A DNA stretch of 64,000 nucleotides from Devosia neptuniae (GCF_025452235.1 NZ_CP104965.1:434001-498000), one strand, 5' to 3'; numbered from the stretch's first letter, positions 28,437 through 36,593 are shown. Numbers and translations: made by a program. The notes: generated by a model from the letters alone, not told the origin.

Positions 28437-28583
28437 CGGCAGGTCTCCTGGCTCGCGGTGATAACCACTCCCCTCGCCTTCCCGGCTATTCGCCAGTGGC
28501 ATGAAAGGGGAATGCACCGCTTACAGTTGCGGGGGCAGCCACGGTTTTGCGCCCTGATGGGTACGTCGCACCGTGTTCCCTTT
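28437..28583 (-). ncRNA. Cobalamin riboswitch
   Basis: Read on the minus strand, the conserved core appears in order: GCTGCCCCCGCAACTGTAAG then CGG, TGCCACTGG, GGGAAGGCG and the B12 box AGCCAGGAGACCTGCC. These are the invariant blocks of the AdoCbl riboswitch aptamer. It lies directly upstream of cbtB and should reduce expression of the cbtBA-cobW-cobN-cobO operon when cobalamin is abundant. Control is probably translational, since no clear terminator with a T-run follows. Confidence 0.96.
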
Positions 28584-28599
28584 TCCCGCCTGTCGCTTG

Positions 28600-28722
28600 C
28601 GGCGTGATGCCGGGCTGCAAATGCCAGTTTGCTGCGCTCCGGTGCTCACGTACCAACGTACGCTCCGCTCCGGTGCTCGCGCACCGCCATTTTCGCCTCG
28701 GCCTGACGCCGCAGGCATCGGG
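28600..28722. repeat. Interspersed repeat family D, copy 1
   Basis: The core GCAAATGCCAGTTTGCTGCG, then CTCCGGTGCTCACGTAC, GTACG and ACCGCCATTTTCG recurs at 53057-53185 with different outer arms. Outer arms here pair as GCGGCGTGATGCC-like against GGCCTGACGCCGC-like sequence. Together with the riboswitch leader it fills the 28584-28922 gap, in which I see no gene. Confidence 0.75.
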
Positions 28723-28922
28723 CGGGGTATCCCCTTGCCACAACGGACGCGGGGAACCAACACGAGGATTGGTTTGCCACTAAATCGGGGCGACTGCAAT
28801 GTGGTTGGTAGGAAAAGCGGCGCCAGGTCAAGCGCGAGGTCGGCGCGTTCAAGCCAATTTGGCGAACGGCGAAACCGGCGACTCGCAGTAGACCTGATCG
28901 CCAGAACCTGCGGAGACATAAG

Positions 28923-29177
28923 ATGAAACCGATCAAATTCAGCCGCGAGGAAACCAAGGCGATCGTGGATGAGATCCGCGACTATTTCCGCAACGAGTTG
29001 GACCAGGATATCGGCTCCATTCCGGCCGAGATGCTGATGATGTTCTTTGCCGACAAGATGGGCGCCTATTTCTACAATCGCGGGGTTTATGACGCGCAGG
29101 CCCTGGTGCGCGAGCGGATGGATAATCTGAGCGATGATCTGTTCGGGTTGGAGCAGCCGACCAAGCATGTGCGCTAG
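28923..29177 (+). CDS. DUF2164 family protein
   Basis: An 84-residue soluble protein. IKFSREETKAIVDEIRDYF, then IGSIPAEMLMMFFADKMGAYFYNRGVYDA match the conserved core of DUF2164; the function of the family is unknown. It is predicted mostly helical and acidic. It is the first plus-strand gene after the riboswitch leader and is not obviously part of an operon; about 100 bp separate it from the next gene. Confidence 0.9.
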   Translation: MKPIKFSREETKAIVDEIRDYFRNELDQDIGSIPAEMLMMFFADKMGAYFYNRGVYDAQALVRERMDNLSDDLFGLEQPTKHVR

Positions 29178-29278
29178 GGCATAAGCACGAATGCGAAATC
29201 CACTTTCGCGGCAATGCGGCGCCGGATAAGCAGTGAGACCGCCAATGGGCGGTTTTCTGGCCTTTTCAGGAGGAAGCC

Positions 29279-29635
29279 TTGGGCTTCAACTTTGCCACTT
29301 TTGCCCCGATCGGGCTGCTGCTCGCGTCCAATGTGTTCATGACCTTTGCCTGGTATGGGCATCTGAAATGGCCGACATCGGCGCTGTGGCTGGCGGTGAT
29401 GATCAGCTGGGGCATCGCGTTTTTCGAATATTGGCTGGCGGTGCCGGCCAATCGGATCGGGGAAGCGGTCTATAGCCCGTCCGAACTCAAGACCATTCAG
29501 GAAGTCATCTCGCTGTCGGTGTTCGCGGTGTTCACCGTGTTCTACTTTGGCGAGAAGCTGACGCTGAACCACGGCATCGGGTTCGGGATGATCGCGCTGG
29601 GGGCATTTTTTATCTTCAAGGGCCCGATCAAGTAG
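29279..29635 (+). CDS. DUF486 / DMT-superfamily small membrane protein
   Basis: A 118-residue protein with four predicted spans. The stretch WYGHLK, ISWGIAFFEYWLAVPANRIG and FSLTQLKIIQE-like PSELKTIQEVISL identify DUF486, a small relative of drug/metabolite transporters. The start is a TTG, supported by AGGAGGAA six bases upstream. Its role is unknown. Confidence 0.88.
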   Translation: MGFNFATFAPIGLLLASNVFMTFAWYGHLKWPTSALWLAVMISWGIAFFEYWLAVPANRIGEAVYSPSELKTIQEVISLSVFAVFTVFYFGEKLTLNHGIGFGMIALGAFFIFKGPIK

Positions 29636-29663
29636 GATCGGCTGTTGGCTGTGATGTGAGGTC

Positions 29664-29696
29664 TTGACGATTGCGACCGTAATGTTATTACGTTGC
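29664..29696 (+). promoter_or_regulatory. Promoter overlapped by Zur box, zinc uptake operon
   Basis: TTGACG (29664-29669) and TATTAC (29686-29691) sit 16 bp apart, a plausible housekeeping promoter. GTAATGTTA followed by TTACGTTGC (29679-29696) resembles the alphaproteobacterial Zur operator and covers the -10 box, so Zur-Zn would block transcription. The gene for a Fur-family regulator with the right features closes the same operon at 32584, implying autoregulation. Confidence 0.75.
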
Positions 29697-29725
29697 GTCG
29701 ACACATGTATAGCACAAGAACGGCC

Positions 29726-29878
29726 ATGGCTCACCAGCATACGCATCCGCACGCCCCGGTAAAATCGAGGGGGCGCAGCTTTGGCCTGGCGCAGATGAGT
29801 GCGCTGGCGCGGCTGGCCATCGTGGTTCCGGCGATCGTGTTGATCTGGCTGGTGCTGTGGCTGTTGGTGCGGTCATGA
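29726..29878 (+). CDS. Small His-rich single-span membrane protein leading the znu operon
   Basis: A 50-residue ORF: MAHQHTHPHAP at the N-terminus, a basic stretch, then one strong membrane span (about residues 27-48). Its stop overlaps the znuC start (ATGA), and it lies right behind the Zur-controlled promoter, so it should be made under zinc starvation and coupled to znuC translation. An ATG 21 bp further up is possible but would leave almost no leader. Function unknown; N-terminal His residues suggest metal contact. Confidence 0.65.
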   Translation: MAHQHTHPHAPVKSRGRSFGLAQMSALARLAIVVPAIVLIWLVLWLLVRS

Positions 29879-30639
29879 GTGCCATCCGCATCGAAGACCT
29901 GACGCTGGGCTATGACGCGCATCCGGCGGTGCATCATCTGGACGGGGCGTTCGAGCGCGGTTCGCTGACGGCGGTAATGGGGCCCAATGGCTCGGGCAAG
30001 TCGACGCTGCTCAAGGGCATGATCGGGGCGATCAAGCCGCTGAGCGGACGGGTGACGCTCGATGGCATCGACAGCCGCGACATTGCCTACCTGCCGCAGA
30101 TTGCCGAAATCGACCGGAGCTTTCCGGCGGTGGTGGCGGATCTGGTGGCGCTTGGATTCTGGAAGCGGCGGGGGCTATTTTCGGCCATTCGCGGCGTTGA
30201 TCGCAAAGAGATGGAAGCGGCTTTGGCGGCGGTGGGTCTTGTCGGCTTTGAGCGGCGGCCGATCGATACGCTGTCGGGTGGGCAATTGCAGCGGGCGCTG
30301 TTTGCCCGGGTGCTGGTGCAGGATGCGCCGGTGATCCTGCTCGACGAGCCATTCGCCGCCATCGACCAGCGCACCGTGGCGGACCTGACCGAGCTGATCA
30401 AGCACTGGCATGGCGAAGCGCGCACGGTGATTGCCGTGCTGCATGATGCCGAGCTGGTGCGGGAAGCCTTTCCGCGCACGCTGCTATTGGCACGCGAGGC
30501 GATTGCCTGGGGCGACACGGAAGAAGCGCTGACGGCGGATAATCTGCGCCGGGCACGGCAGATGGTGGAGGCCTGGGACGAGCATGCGCCCTGGCATGAG
30601 CATGATGGCCATGGCCACAAGCATGGGGCACACCAATGA
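29875..30639 (+). CDS. znuC: Zinc ABC transporter ATP-binding protein
   Basis: The 254-residue ATPase has Walker A GPNGSGKST, signature LSGGQLQRALFARVL, Walker B VILLDEPFAAID and the H-loop IAVLHDAE. The C-terminus is His-rich (HAPWHEHDGHGHKHGAHQ), common in zinc importer ATPases. It powers uptake of Zn(II) with ZnuB and ZnuA encoded next. The ATG overlaps the stop of the small membrane protein, and its own stop overlaps znuB. Confidence 0.95.
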   Translation: MSAIRIEDLTLGYDAHPAVHHLDGAFERGSLTAVMGPNGSGKSTLLKGMIGAIKPLSGRVTLDGIDSRDIAYLPQIAEIDRSFPAVVADLVALGFWKRRGLFSAIRGVDRKEMEAALAAVGLVGFERRPIDTLSGGQLQRALFARVLVQDAPVILLDEPFAAIDQRTVADLTELIKHWHGEARTVIAVLHDAELVREAFPRTLLLAREAIAWGDTEEALTADNLRRARQMVEAWDEHAPWHEHDGHGHKHGAHQ

Positions 30640-31508
30640 ACCTCTATGATTTCCTGATCGGGCCGTTCGTGCAATTCGGCTTCATGAACCGCGCCTTGGC
30701 CGGTGCCATCATCCTGTCGCTGAGCGCGGGACCGGTTGGCGTGTTCCTGATGCTACGCCGGATGAGCCTGACCGGCGACGCCATGGCCCATGCCATTCTG
30801 CCCGGTGCGGCGGCGGGGTTTCTCGTATCGGGGCTGGCTATTCTGCCGATGACGCTGGGGGGCTTTGCCGCCGGGCTGATCGTTGCGGTGCTGGCGGGGC
30901 TGGTGTCGCGCTTCACCATTCAGCGCGAGGACAATTCTCTGGCGGCCTTCTATCTGATTTCGCTGGCGCTGGGCGTGATGCTGGTGAGCCTCAAGGGCTC
31001 CAATGTGGACCTGATGCATGTGCTGTTCGGCACGGTGCTGGCGCTGAACAATGATGCGCTGATCATGATCGGCGCCATTGTGACGGTCAGCCTGGTGGCC
31101 CTGGCCATGTTGTGGCGGCCGCTGGTGGCGGAGTGTCTCGATCCCAGCTTCCTGCGCAGTGTCAGCAAGGCGGGTCACCCGGTGCACCTGATTTTTCTGG
31201 CGCTGGTGGTGCTCAATCTGGTGGGCGGGTTCCAAGCGCTCGGGACACTGCTGGCGGTGGGGCTGATGATGCTGCCGGCGGCGGCGGCGCGGTTCTGGGT
31301 GCGCAGCCTTGAGGCCACCTGCGGGCTGGCGGTGCTGATCGCGGTGGTCTCGAGCTATTTCGGGCTGCTCGCCTCCTATCACCTGAGCATCGCCTCGGGG
31401 CCGGCCATTATCCTCGTCGCCGGGGCGATTTACCTCATGTCGCTGCTGTTTGGACGGCGCGGCGTCATCACCAATGCCACGCGGCCGGCCCGGCATCGGG
31501 TGGCCTGA
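30636..31508 (+). CDS. znuB: Zinc ABC transporter permease
   Basis: A 290-residue ABC-3 family permease with eight or so membrane spans. LMLRRMSLTGDAMAHAILPG is the family motif near the N-terminus, and VGLMMLPAAAARFW the second conserved segment. It overlaps znuC by ATGA. znuA follows after 144 bp that hold a palindromic repeat, so relative expression of the binding protein may differ. Confidence 0.95.
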   Translation: MNLYDFLIGPFVQFGFMNRALAGAIILSLSAGPVGVFLMLRRMSLTGDAMAHAILPGAAAGFLVSGLAILPMTLGGFAAGLIVAVLAGLVSRFTIQREDNSLAAFYLISLALGVMLVSLKGSNVDLMHVLFGTVLALNNDALIMIGAIVTVSLVALAMLWRPLVAECLDPSFLRSVSKAGHPVHLIFLALVVLNLVGGFQALGTLLAVGLMMLPAAAARFWVRSLEATCGLAVLIAVVSSYFGLLASYHLSIASGPAIILVAGAIYLMSLLFGRRGVITNATRPARHRVA

Positions 31509-31542
31509 AATGTGTGGTGCCGCGGGCTCGATATTTGCTGAG

Positions 31543-31602
31543 ACCCCGACACCCCCACCCTTGATCCCTCCCCTCAAGGGGGAGGGAGACGACTGCACCC
31601 TC
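31543..31602. repeat. Palindromic repeat between znuB and znuA
   Basis: CCCACCCTTGATCCCTCCCC then TCAAGGGGGAGGGAGACGA forms a hairpin related to the C/B repeat types elsewhere in the window. Its location within an operon suggests an effect on mRNA stability rather than termination. Confidence 0.65.
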
Positions 31603-31652
31603 AAGTCTCTCTCCGGGCGGCAGACCCGCTCACTCTCAAAGGAAGTCCAAGA

Positions 31653-32561
31653 ATGTTTCTGAAGCTCATAACCGCTACACTGCTCACTTCCGCGATGCTG
31701 GCGCTGCCCGCGAGTGCGGCGGAAGTCAAAGTCGTGGCCAGTTTTTCCATTCTCGGGGATATCGTTGCCCGTGTCGGCGGCGACCGGGTGGAGTTGACGA
31801 CGATCGTCGGTGCCAATGCCGATACGCATGTCTATGAACCCAAGCCGGCCGATGCGCAGGCGCTGAGCCATGCGCAGGTGTTTTTCGTCAATGGGCTGGG
31901 CTTTGAGGGCTGGCTGGACCGGCTGGTCGAAGCGACGGGCTTTGCCGGCCCGGTGGTGGTGGCCAGCGAGGGCGTCAAAACCCACGCCATGGCCGAGGAG
32001 GAGCATGGCCATGAGGGGCATGACCATGGCGAGACCGATCCGCATGCCTGGCAGAGCCTGAAAAACGGGCTGCTCTATGTGAAGAATGTGGCGGCGGGGC
32101 TGTGCGCGGTCGATCCGGATGGCTGCGCGGTTTATGAGGCCAATGCGGCCGAATATTCGACGGAGATTTCGGCACTCGACGCCAAGGTGATCGCCGATAT
32201 CGATACCGTGCCGGAAGCGCAGCGCAAGGTGATTACCACCCATGATGCGTTCGGCTATTTCGGCGAGGAATATGGCGTGGAATTTCTAGCCCCCGAAGGC
32301 ATTTCGACCGATAGCGAGGCTTCAGCCGCCGATGTGGGCAAGCTGATCGAGCAAATCCGGGCCGATGGGGTCAAGGCGCTGTTTATCGAGAACATGAGCG
32401 ACGGCCGGCTGATCCGGCAGATCGCCAGCGAAACCGGCGTGACAGTGGGCGGCGAGCTTTATGCCGATGCGTTGTCAGAACCCGGCCAGGGGGCAGCGAG
32501 CTATCTCGGTATGTTCAAACATAACGTTGAACTGCTGGTGCCAGCGATGGCAGGAAAGTAG
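31653..32561 (+). CDS. znuA: Zinc ABC transporter substrate-binding protein
   Basis: The 302-residue protein has a Sec signal peptide (MFLKLITATLLTSAMLALPASA). Zinc ligands of the cluster 9 family are visible: THVYEPKP (His), a flexible His-rich loop EEEHGHEGHDHGETDPHAW, TTHDAFGYF (His) and NMSDGR with a C-terminal region typical of ZnuA. It captures Zn(II) in the periplasm and hands it to ZnuB. AAAGGAAG precedes the ATG. Confidence 0.95.
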   Translation: MFLKLITATLLTSAMLALPASAAEVKVVASFSILGDIVARVGGDRVELTTIVGANADTHVYEPKPADAQALSHAQVFFVNGLGFEGWLDRLVEATGFAGPVVVASEGVKTHAMAEEEHGHEGHDHGETDPHAWQSLKNGLLYVKNVAAGLCAVDPDGCAVYEANAAEYSTEISALDAKVIADIDTVPEAQRKVITTHDAFGYFGEEYGVEFLAPEGISTDSEASAADVGKLIEQIRADGVKALFIENMSDGRLIRQIASETGVTVGGELYADALSEPGQGAASYLGMFKHNVELLVPAMAGK

Positions 32562-32583
32562 TCTGACTACAGGAGGCATGACA

Positions 32584-33018
32584 ATGGCACATTCGCATGA
32601 TGACCACAGCGGCCACAACCATGTGTGGGCTGATGATCTGACGAAGAACCAGGGGTTGGTGCTGGGTGCGTTGACGCATTCGGACGGGCCATTGTCTGCC
32701 TACGATATCCTCGACAAGCTGCGCGGCGACGGGCTGCGGGCGCCGCTGCAGGTGTATCGGGCGCTCGACAAGCTGGTGGAACGGGGCCTCGCGCATAGGC
32801 TGGAATCGCTCAATGCGTTTGTGGCTTGTGCGGATGAGCATTGCCATCGCAGTGGGCTGATTGCTTTCGCGATCTGCGAGGGCTGCGGGAAGGTGGATGA
32901 ATTCGCCGACGCGGTGATCGAGGAGCGGCTGGGGGATTGGGCCGGGCAGAAGGGCTTTAAGGTCGAGCGGACCACGATGGAGATTCGTGGGCGGTGTGCG
33001 GAGTGTGTGGCGGCGTAA
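32584..33018 (+). CDS. zur: Zinc uptake regulator Zur (Fur family)
   Basis: A 144-residue Fur-family repressor. The winged helix spans about residues 20-85 (LSAYDILDKLRGDGLRAPLQ then VYRALDKLVERGLAHRLES). The C-terminal domain has the structural-zinc cysteine pairs in CEGCG and CAEC, and HCHRSG-type sensory ligands. A His/Asp-rich N-terminus (MAHSHDDHSGHNHV) is added. I chose the ATG at 32584, since AGGAGG lies seven bases upstream; the ATG at 32578 is too close to it. With Zn bound it would repress the promoter at 29664, its own operon. Confidence 0.93.
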   Translation: MAHSHDDHSGHNHVWADDLTKNQGLVLGALTHSDGPLSAYDILDKLRGDGLRAPLQVYRALDKLVERGLAHRLESLNAFVACADEHCHRSGLIAFAICEGCGKVDEFADAVIEERLGDWAGQKGFKVERTTMEIRGRCAECVAA

Positions 33019-33026
33019 GGCACTGG

Positions 33027-33080
33027 GATCGGAGTACCCCCTCCTAACCTCCCCCTGATAGGGAGAGGGACCGCCCGGTG
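33027..33080. repeat. Interspersed palindromic repeat, family B copy 4
   Basis: GTACCCCCTCCTAACCTCCC, then CCTGATAGGGAGAGGGACCG. It lies in the convergent zur/rsmD gap. Flanks CATCGGA-like upstream and CCGCCC downstream match the cobN copy, so the mobile unit is probably larger than the hairpin. Confidence 0.85.
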
Positions 33081-33101
33081 GTTGGGGCGGGAGTGGAACG
33101 C

Positions 33102-33659
33102 TTAGGCAGCCACGCTCAAGAAATGCACGGCGGCGGCGCCGTATTCGCGGCGGTCTTCCAGGGTGAAGCCGGCGGGGAGCGTGATCGTGGCTTCGGTGCT
33201 GTCTTCGAGGACCATGGTGGCGCCGGGGGCGAGCCAGCCATTGGTGCGGAGCCCCGCCAGCGCCTGTTCGCCCAGGCCCTTGTTGTAGGGCGGGTCGAGG
33301 AAGACCAGGTTGAACTGGCCGAACGTGCCGGGCGTGCCCAGGTCGGTGGCGTCGCGGCGCAGGAGTTTGGTGATGCCCCCTGCCCCGAAGGCCTCGATGT
33401 GGTCGCGGATGATGCCGCGGGCTTCCGCACCGGTATCAACGAAGGTGACGTGGGCGGCCCCGCGCGAGAGGGCTTCGAGGCCCAGCGCGCCGGTGCCGGC
33501 GAAGAGGTCGAGCACGCGGATGCCATCAAAGACCGGGCCGAGGCGGCTGGCGAGGATGTTGAACATGCTCTCGCGGACGCGGTCGGCGGTGGGGCGGATG
33601 GACTCGTCGGAAGGCGAGGTCAGCTGCTTGCCACGAAATTTTCCGGCGACGATGCGCAT
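33102..33659 (-). CDS. rsmD: 16S rRNA (guanine(966)-N(2))-methyltransferase
   Basis: RsmD methylates G966 of 16S rRNA. The 185-residue protein has MRIVAGKFRGKQL at the start, PTADRVRESMFNIL, the SAM-binding DLFAGTGALGLEALSRGA and the N6/N2-methyltransferase motif FLDPPYNKGL. The start MRIVAGKF was preferred over an ATG 12 bp upstream because GGAG is seven bases before it. It follows rluB on the minus strand, a common alphaproteobacterial pairing. Confidence 0.95.
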   Translation of the reverse strand: MRIVAGKFRGKQLTSPSDESIRPTADRVRESMFNILASRLGPVFDGIRVLDLFAGTGALGLEALSRGAAHVTFVDTGAEARGIIRDHIEAFGAGGITKLLRRDATDLGTPGTFGQFNLVFLDPPYNKGLGEQALAGLRTNGWLAPGATMVLEDSTEATITLPAGFTLEDRREYGAAAVHFLSVAA

Positions 33660-33696
33660 GGATATCTCCATATTTCACCGCCCTTTCCTCTATCTC

Positions 33697-33792
33697 ACGG
33701 TGTCATTCCCGCAAAAGCGGGAACCTCTGTTTGCGAATAGGGAAAGGAAACGGAGGTCCCCGCTTTCGCGGGGATGACATTGTGGGTGGGGC
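33697..33792. repeat. Interspersed palindromic repeat, family A copy 2
   Basis: GGTGTCATTCCCGCAAAAGC then GGGAACC at the left and CCCCGCTTTCGCGGGGATGA then CATTGTGGGTGGGG at the right. The hairpin sequence differs from the copies at 3066, 49291 and 56163, yet both arms remain self-complementary. It lies between rluB and rsmD. Confidence 0.8.
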
Positions 33793-33799
33793 CTAATGT

Positions 33800-35776
33800 T
33801 TACGCCTTGGGACGGCGCGGGCCAGTGGGGCGGGCGCCACCGGACGGACGACCAGCGCCAGCACTAGGGCGGCCACCCGAAGCGGGGCGACCACCCGAGC
33901 TGGGACGACCGGCGGCGGCAGGGCGGCCACCGGGCTTGGGGCCGCGCTGGGGGGCAGCGCCGTCGCGCTTGGGATGGGGCTTGCCATCGGGGCGGGTCTT
34001 GGGCTTGCCGTAGGTCTTGGCTTCCGAACCTAGATTGTCACGGCCCGGACGAGCGGCGCGATCCGGCCGGGGGCCGCGATCAGGACGCGGGGCGCGGTCG
34101 GCATCGGGCCGGAAGCTGCGCGGCTTTTCCGAGAAATTGCGGCCGGGACGCTTGGGCGCGCCTGTAAAGGCTGCGCCGTCGCCGCGTTCGCTGTCGGGGC
34201 GGAGGCGGGGCGCAAAGCTGCGCTCTGGGCGCTCGCCCGCTGCTGCATCGCTACGACGGGGGCCGCGCGGCGTGCCGGTGAAGGCACGATCCTGCGGGGG
34301 ACGGCCGCCTTCGGGACGCGGAGAACGGGGACGCTCGGCAAAGCCGCGCTGGGGCGCGCCGGCATCGTCACGACGGGGCGGACGATCACCGAAATCGCGC
34401 TTGGGGCGCTCGCTGCGCTCGGCAAAGCCACGGGCGCCGGCGGGACGCTCGCTAAAGGCGCGCTTGGGACGGTCGCCGAAGGCCGGCTTGTCGCCAAAGG
34501 ATTTTTTATCGCCATAGGGCTTTTTGTCGCCAAACGACTTCTTATCGCCGTAGGGCTTTTTGTCCCCGAAGGATTTCTTGTCACCAAACGGCTTTTTATC
34601 GCCGAAGGACTTCTTCTCGCCAAAGGCTGGCTTGGCGGGGCGTTCGGGACGCTTGCCGAAGGTGCGGGCGGGCTGATCGTCGGGATCGCGCCAGGCGGGC
34701 TTGTTGCCGCCGCGCTTGGCGACGAATTCCTCGGGGGCACGGCCATCTTCGTCGAAATGAATATGACGGGGCGGCGCCATCTCTTCTTCGGCACGCGGAT
34801 CGACACGCTTGGTCGGCTTGCGGCTGTCGAAGCGGCCGGGGCGATCCTGGCGCGGACGCTCGGCGCGGATTTCTTCCTCGGTCTTTTCGGCGTGGTCGGT
34901 GAAGCGGAAACGCTGGCGGGCGATTTCGACGGTATTGGTGCCGCGGCCGGTGAGGCGATCACGGGTGGGCTTGCCGACGAGCTGGTTGATTTCGGGCATT
35001 TCGCTGTCGAAATCGACATCGGCGGCCTCGGCCAGCTTCTTGCCGAGCTGTTCGCGCAGGGTCGCGGCCTTGACGGTTTCGATGGCGCCGACCGGGATAT
35101 CGTTGAGCTGGAACGGGCCATAGGAGACGCGGATCAGGCGATTGACCTCAAGGCCAAGCGCGCCGAGCACGTTCTTGACTTCGCGGTTCTTGCCTTCGCG
35201 CAGGGCCATGACGATCCACACATTGGAGCCCTGGTCGCGCTCGAGCGTGGCTTCGATGGAGCCGTATTTAATGCCGTCGATCTCGATGCCATCCTTGAGG
35301 CGATCGAGCGCCGCCTGGGTGACACTGCCATGGGCGCGCACACGATAGCGGCGCAGCCAGCCGGTGGCGGGCAATTCGAGGACACGCTTGAGGCCGCCAT
35401 CATTGGTGACCAGCAGCAGGCCTTCGGTATTGATATCGAGGCGGCCAACGGAGACGACGCGCGGCAGGCCGTGTTGTTCCAGCGCTTCGAAAACGGTGGG
35501 GCGGCCTTCGGGATCTTTCTCGGTGACCACGAGCCCTGCAGGCTTGTGATAGAGCCAGACGCGGGTGCCCTGGCGGGCGGCGAGCGGGGCGCCGTCAACC
35601 ATGACCTTGTCGCGGCCGGTGACGTTGAAGGCTGGGGTCAGCACCTTCTTGCCGTTGACGCTGACGCGGCCGGTGGTGATCCAGGCTTCGGCGTCGCGGC
35701 GGGAACAGAGGCCGGAGCGGGCAATGACCTTGGCGAGGCGGTCGCCGGTGTCGGGAGTGGCGGGAGAATCGGTCAT
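33800..35776 (-). CDS. rluB: 23S rRNA pseudouridine synthase with long repetitive basic tail
   Basis: The N-terminal about 260 residues form a complete RluB/RsuA-type enzyme: an S4 RNA-binding domain (RLAKVIARSGLCSRRDAEAWI) and the synthase core with the catalytic Asp in SVGRLDINTEGLLLVTNDGG. The remaining about 390 residues are low-complexity, rich in Lys/Arg, Gly, Asp, Pro, and include tandem KKSFGDKKPYGD-type heptads around residues 382-432. Such tails are known in Hyphomicrobiales RluB and are thought to be disordered. Total 658 residues versus about 250-300 for E. coli RluB. Confidence 0.93.
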   Translation of the reverse strand: MTDSPATPDTGDRLAKVIARSGLCSRRDAEAWITTGRVSVNGKKVLTPAFNVTGRDKVMVDGAPLAARQGTRVWLYHKPAGLVVTEKDPEGRPTVFEALEQHGLPRVVSVGRLDINTEGLLLVTNDGGLKRVLELPATGWLRRYRVRAHGSVTQAALDRLKDGIEIDGIKYGSIEATLERDQGSNVWIVMALREGKNREVKNVLGALGLEVNRLIRVSYGPFQLNDIPVGAIETVKAATLREQLGKKLAEAADVDFDSEMPEINQLVGKPTRDRLTGRGTNTVEIARQRFRFTDHAEKTEEEIRAERPRQDRPGRFDSRKPTKRVDPRAEEEMAPPRHIHFDEDGRAPEEFVAKRGGNKPAWRDPDDQPARTFGKRPERPAKPAFGEKKSFGDKKPFGDKKSFGDKKPYGDKKSFGDKKPYGDKKSFGDKPAFGDRPKRAFSERPAGARGFAERSERPKRDFGDRPPRRDDAGAPQRGFAERPRSPRPEGGRPPQDRAFTGTPRGPRRSDAAAGERPERSFAPRLRPDSERGDGAAFTGAPKRPGRNFSEKPRSFRPDADRAPRPDRGPRPDRAARPGRDNLGSEAKTYGKPKTRPDGKPHPKRDGAAPQRGPKPGGRPAAAGRPSSGGRPASGGRPSAGAGRPSGGARPTGPRRPKA

Positions 35777-35847
35777 TGGCGAAGTGCCTTCATGTCATGC
35801 GGGACCCATTTGGGCGGCGCTGGTGGAGCAATGGGACATCCCATCGC

Positions 35848-35880
35848 ACAAAAAGAACGCCCCGCACAGGGCGGGGCGCA
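35848..35880 (-). terminator. Rho-independent terminator after the lipoprotein gene
   Basis: On the minus strand CGCCCCGC pairs with GCGGGGCG across a CCTGT loop and is followed by TTCTTTTT. It lies 27 bp past the stop of the lipoprotein gene and ends the ileS-lspA-lipoprotein direction of transcription before rluB. Confidence 0.85.
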
Positions 35881-35906
35881 GGGAAAGATGCCAGAAGAGC
35901 TGGCGA

Positions 35907-36593
35907 TCAGTCTTTCTTCATATCCCGGATTTCCGAATCGATGGCACCGCCAAGCATGCCCGACCCGGTCGGGCCAGCGCTGCGCAGGGCGCGGCGGATT
36001 TCCTCGGGGCAGCTCGGATCGCTGAGCGAAACGATCTGGCCAGCTGGATTGCGGCAGACCATGTCGGCATTGCCGACGCGGGTGAAATATTCGTCCGGCG
36101 GCAGATAGAGCGGGCGCTTGCCATTGACCCCGACCGCCATATTGGCGGCCGTCATGCGGGCAGTCAGTGCGCGGGCTTCGGCTTCGGTCAGCGGGCGGCC
36201 GGACATGGAGCGCAGGTCGACGACCTTGGCATTGCGCAGGCGAGTGAGGTCGGCTTCGGTGAGGCCGGACGCATCGATCCGCACCGCGTCGCTATTGGCG
36301 GGCAGTTGGGCGACGGCAACGGCCGTGGTGGGAGCCGGCAGATTTTCGGCATTGCGCGGCAGCACCAGCGGGGCGCGGGCCTGGGTGGGTTCTTCCTTGG
36401 GCGTTTCGCCGGGGATCAGGCCGAAGCCGCGGGCGGTGGAGCTCATCACCTCGCGCTCGAATGTACCCGCATCGGTAAGGGCATTGGTGCCCTCCACGGT
36501 CGTGCAGGCAGCCAGGGTGGCCGCAAGCAACAGGCCCAGTGACGCCATTGAGGCCTTGCGAGCAATCGCGCGCCCGATCAATCCAATACGCAT
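35907..36593 (-). CDS. Putative lipoprotein of unknown function
   Basis: A 228-residue protein with a signal peptide ending in a lipobox, LLAATLAACTT, so Cys about 30 would be lipidated. The mature part has Ala/Pro-rich linker sequence, then LTEADLTRLRNAKVVDLRSM and TEAEARALTARMTAANM, and a C-terminal acidic-basic tail ending MKKD. I do not recognise a named family. It lies 87 bp downstream of lspA, which encodes the peptidase that would mature it, and is followed by a strong terminator. Confidence 0.8.
   Translation of the reverse strand: MRIGLIGRAIARKASMASLGLLLAATLAACTTVEGTNALTDAGTFEREVMSSTARGFGLIPGETPKEEPTQARAPLVLPRNAENLPAPTTAVAVAQLPANSDAVRIDASGLTEADLTRLRNAKVVDLRSMSGRPLTEAEARALTARMTAANMAVGVNGKRPLYLPPDEYFTRVGNADMVCRNPAGQIVSLSDPSCPEEIRRALRSAGPTGSGMLGGAIDSEIRDMKKD

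Noticed and set aside
30753..32243. Long minus-strand open frame across znuB and znuA
   Set aside because: It is antisense to two clearly conserved zinc uptake genes and its translation is His/Gln/Arg-rich low complexity typical of shadow frames.
34480..34640. Short tandem repeats suggesting a CRISPR array
   Set aside because: The units are contiguous, about 21 bp, in frame and encode KSFGDKKP heptads of the RluB tail; there are no unique spacers. No CRISPR array is visible in the window.
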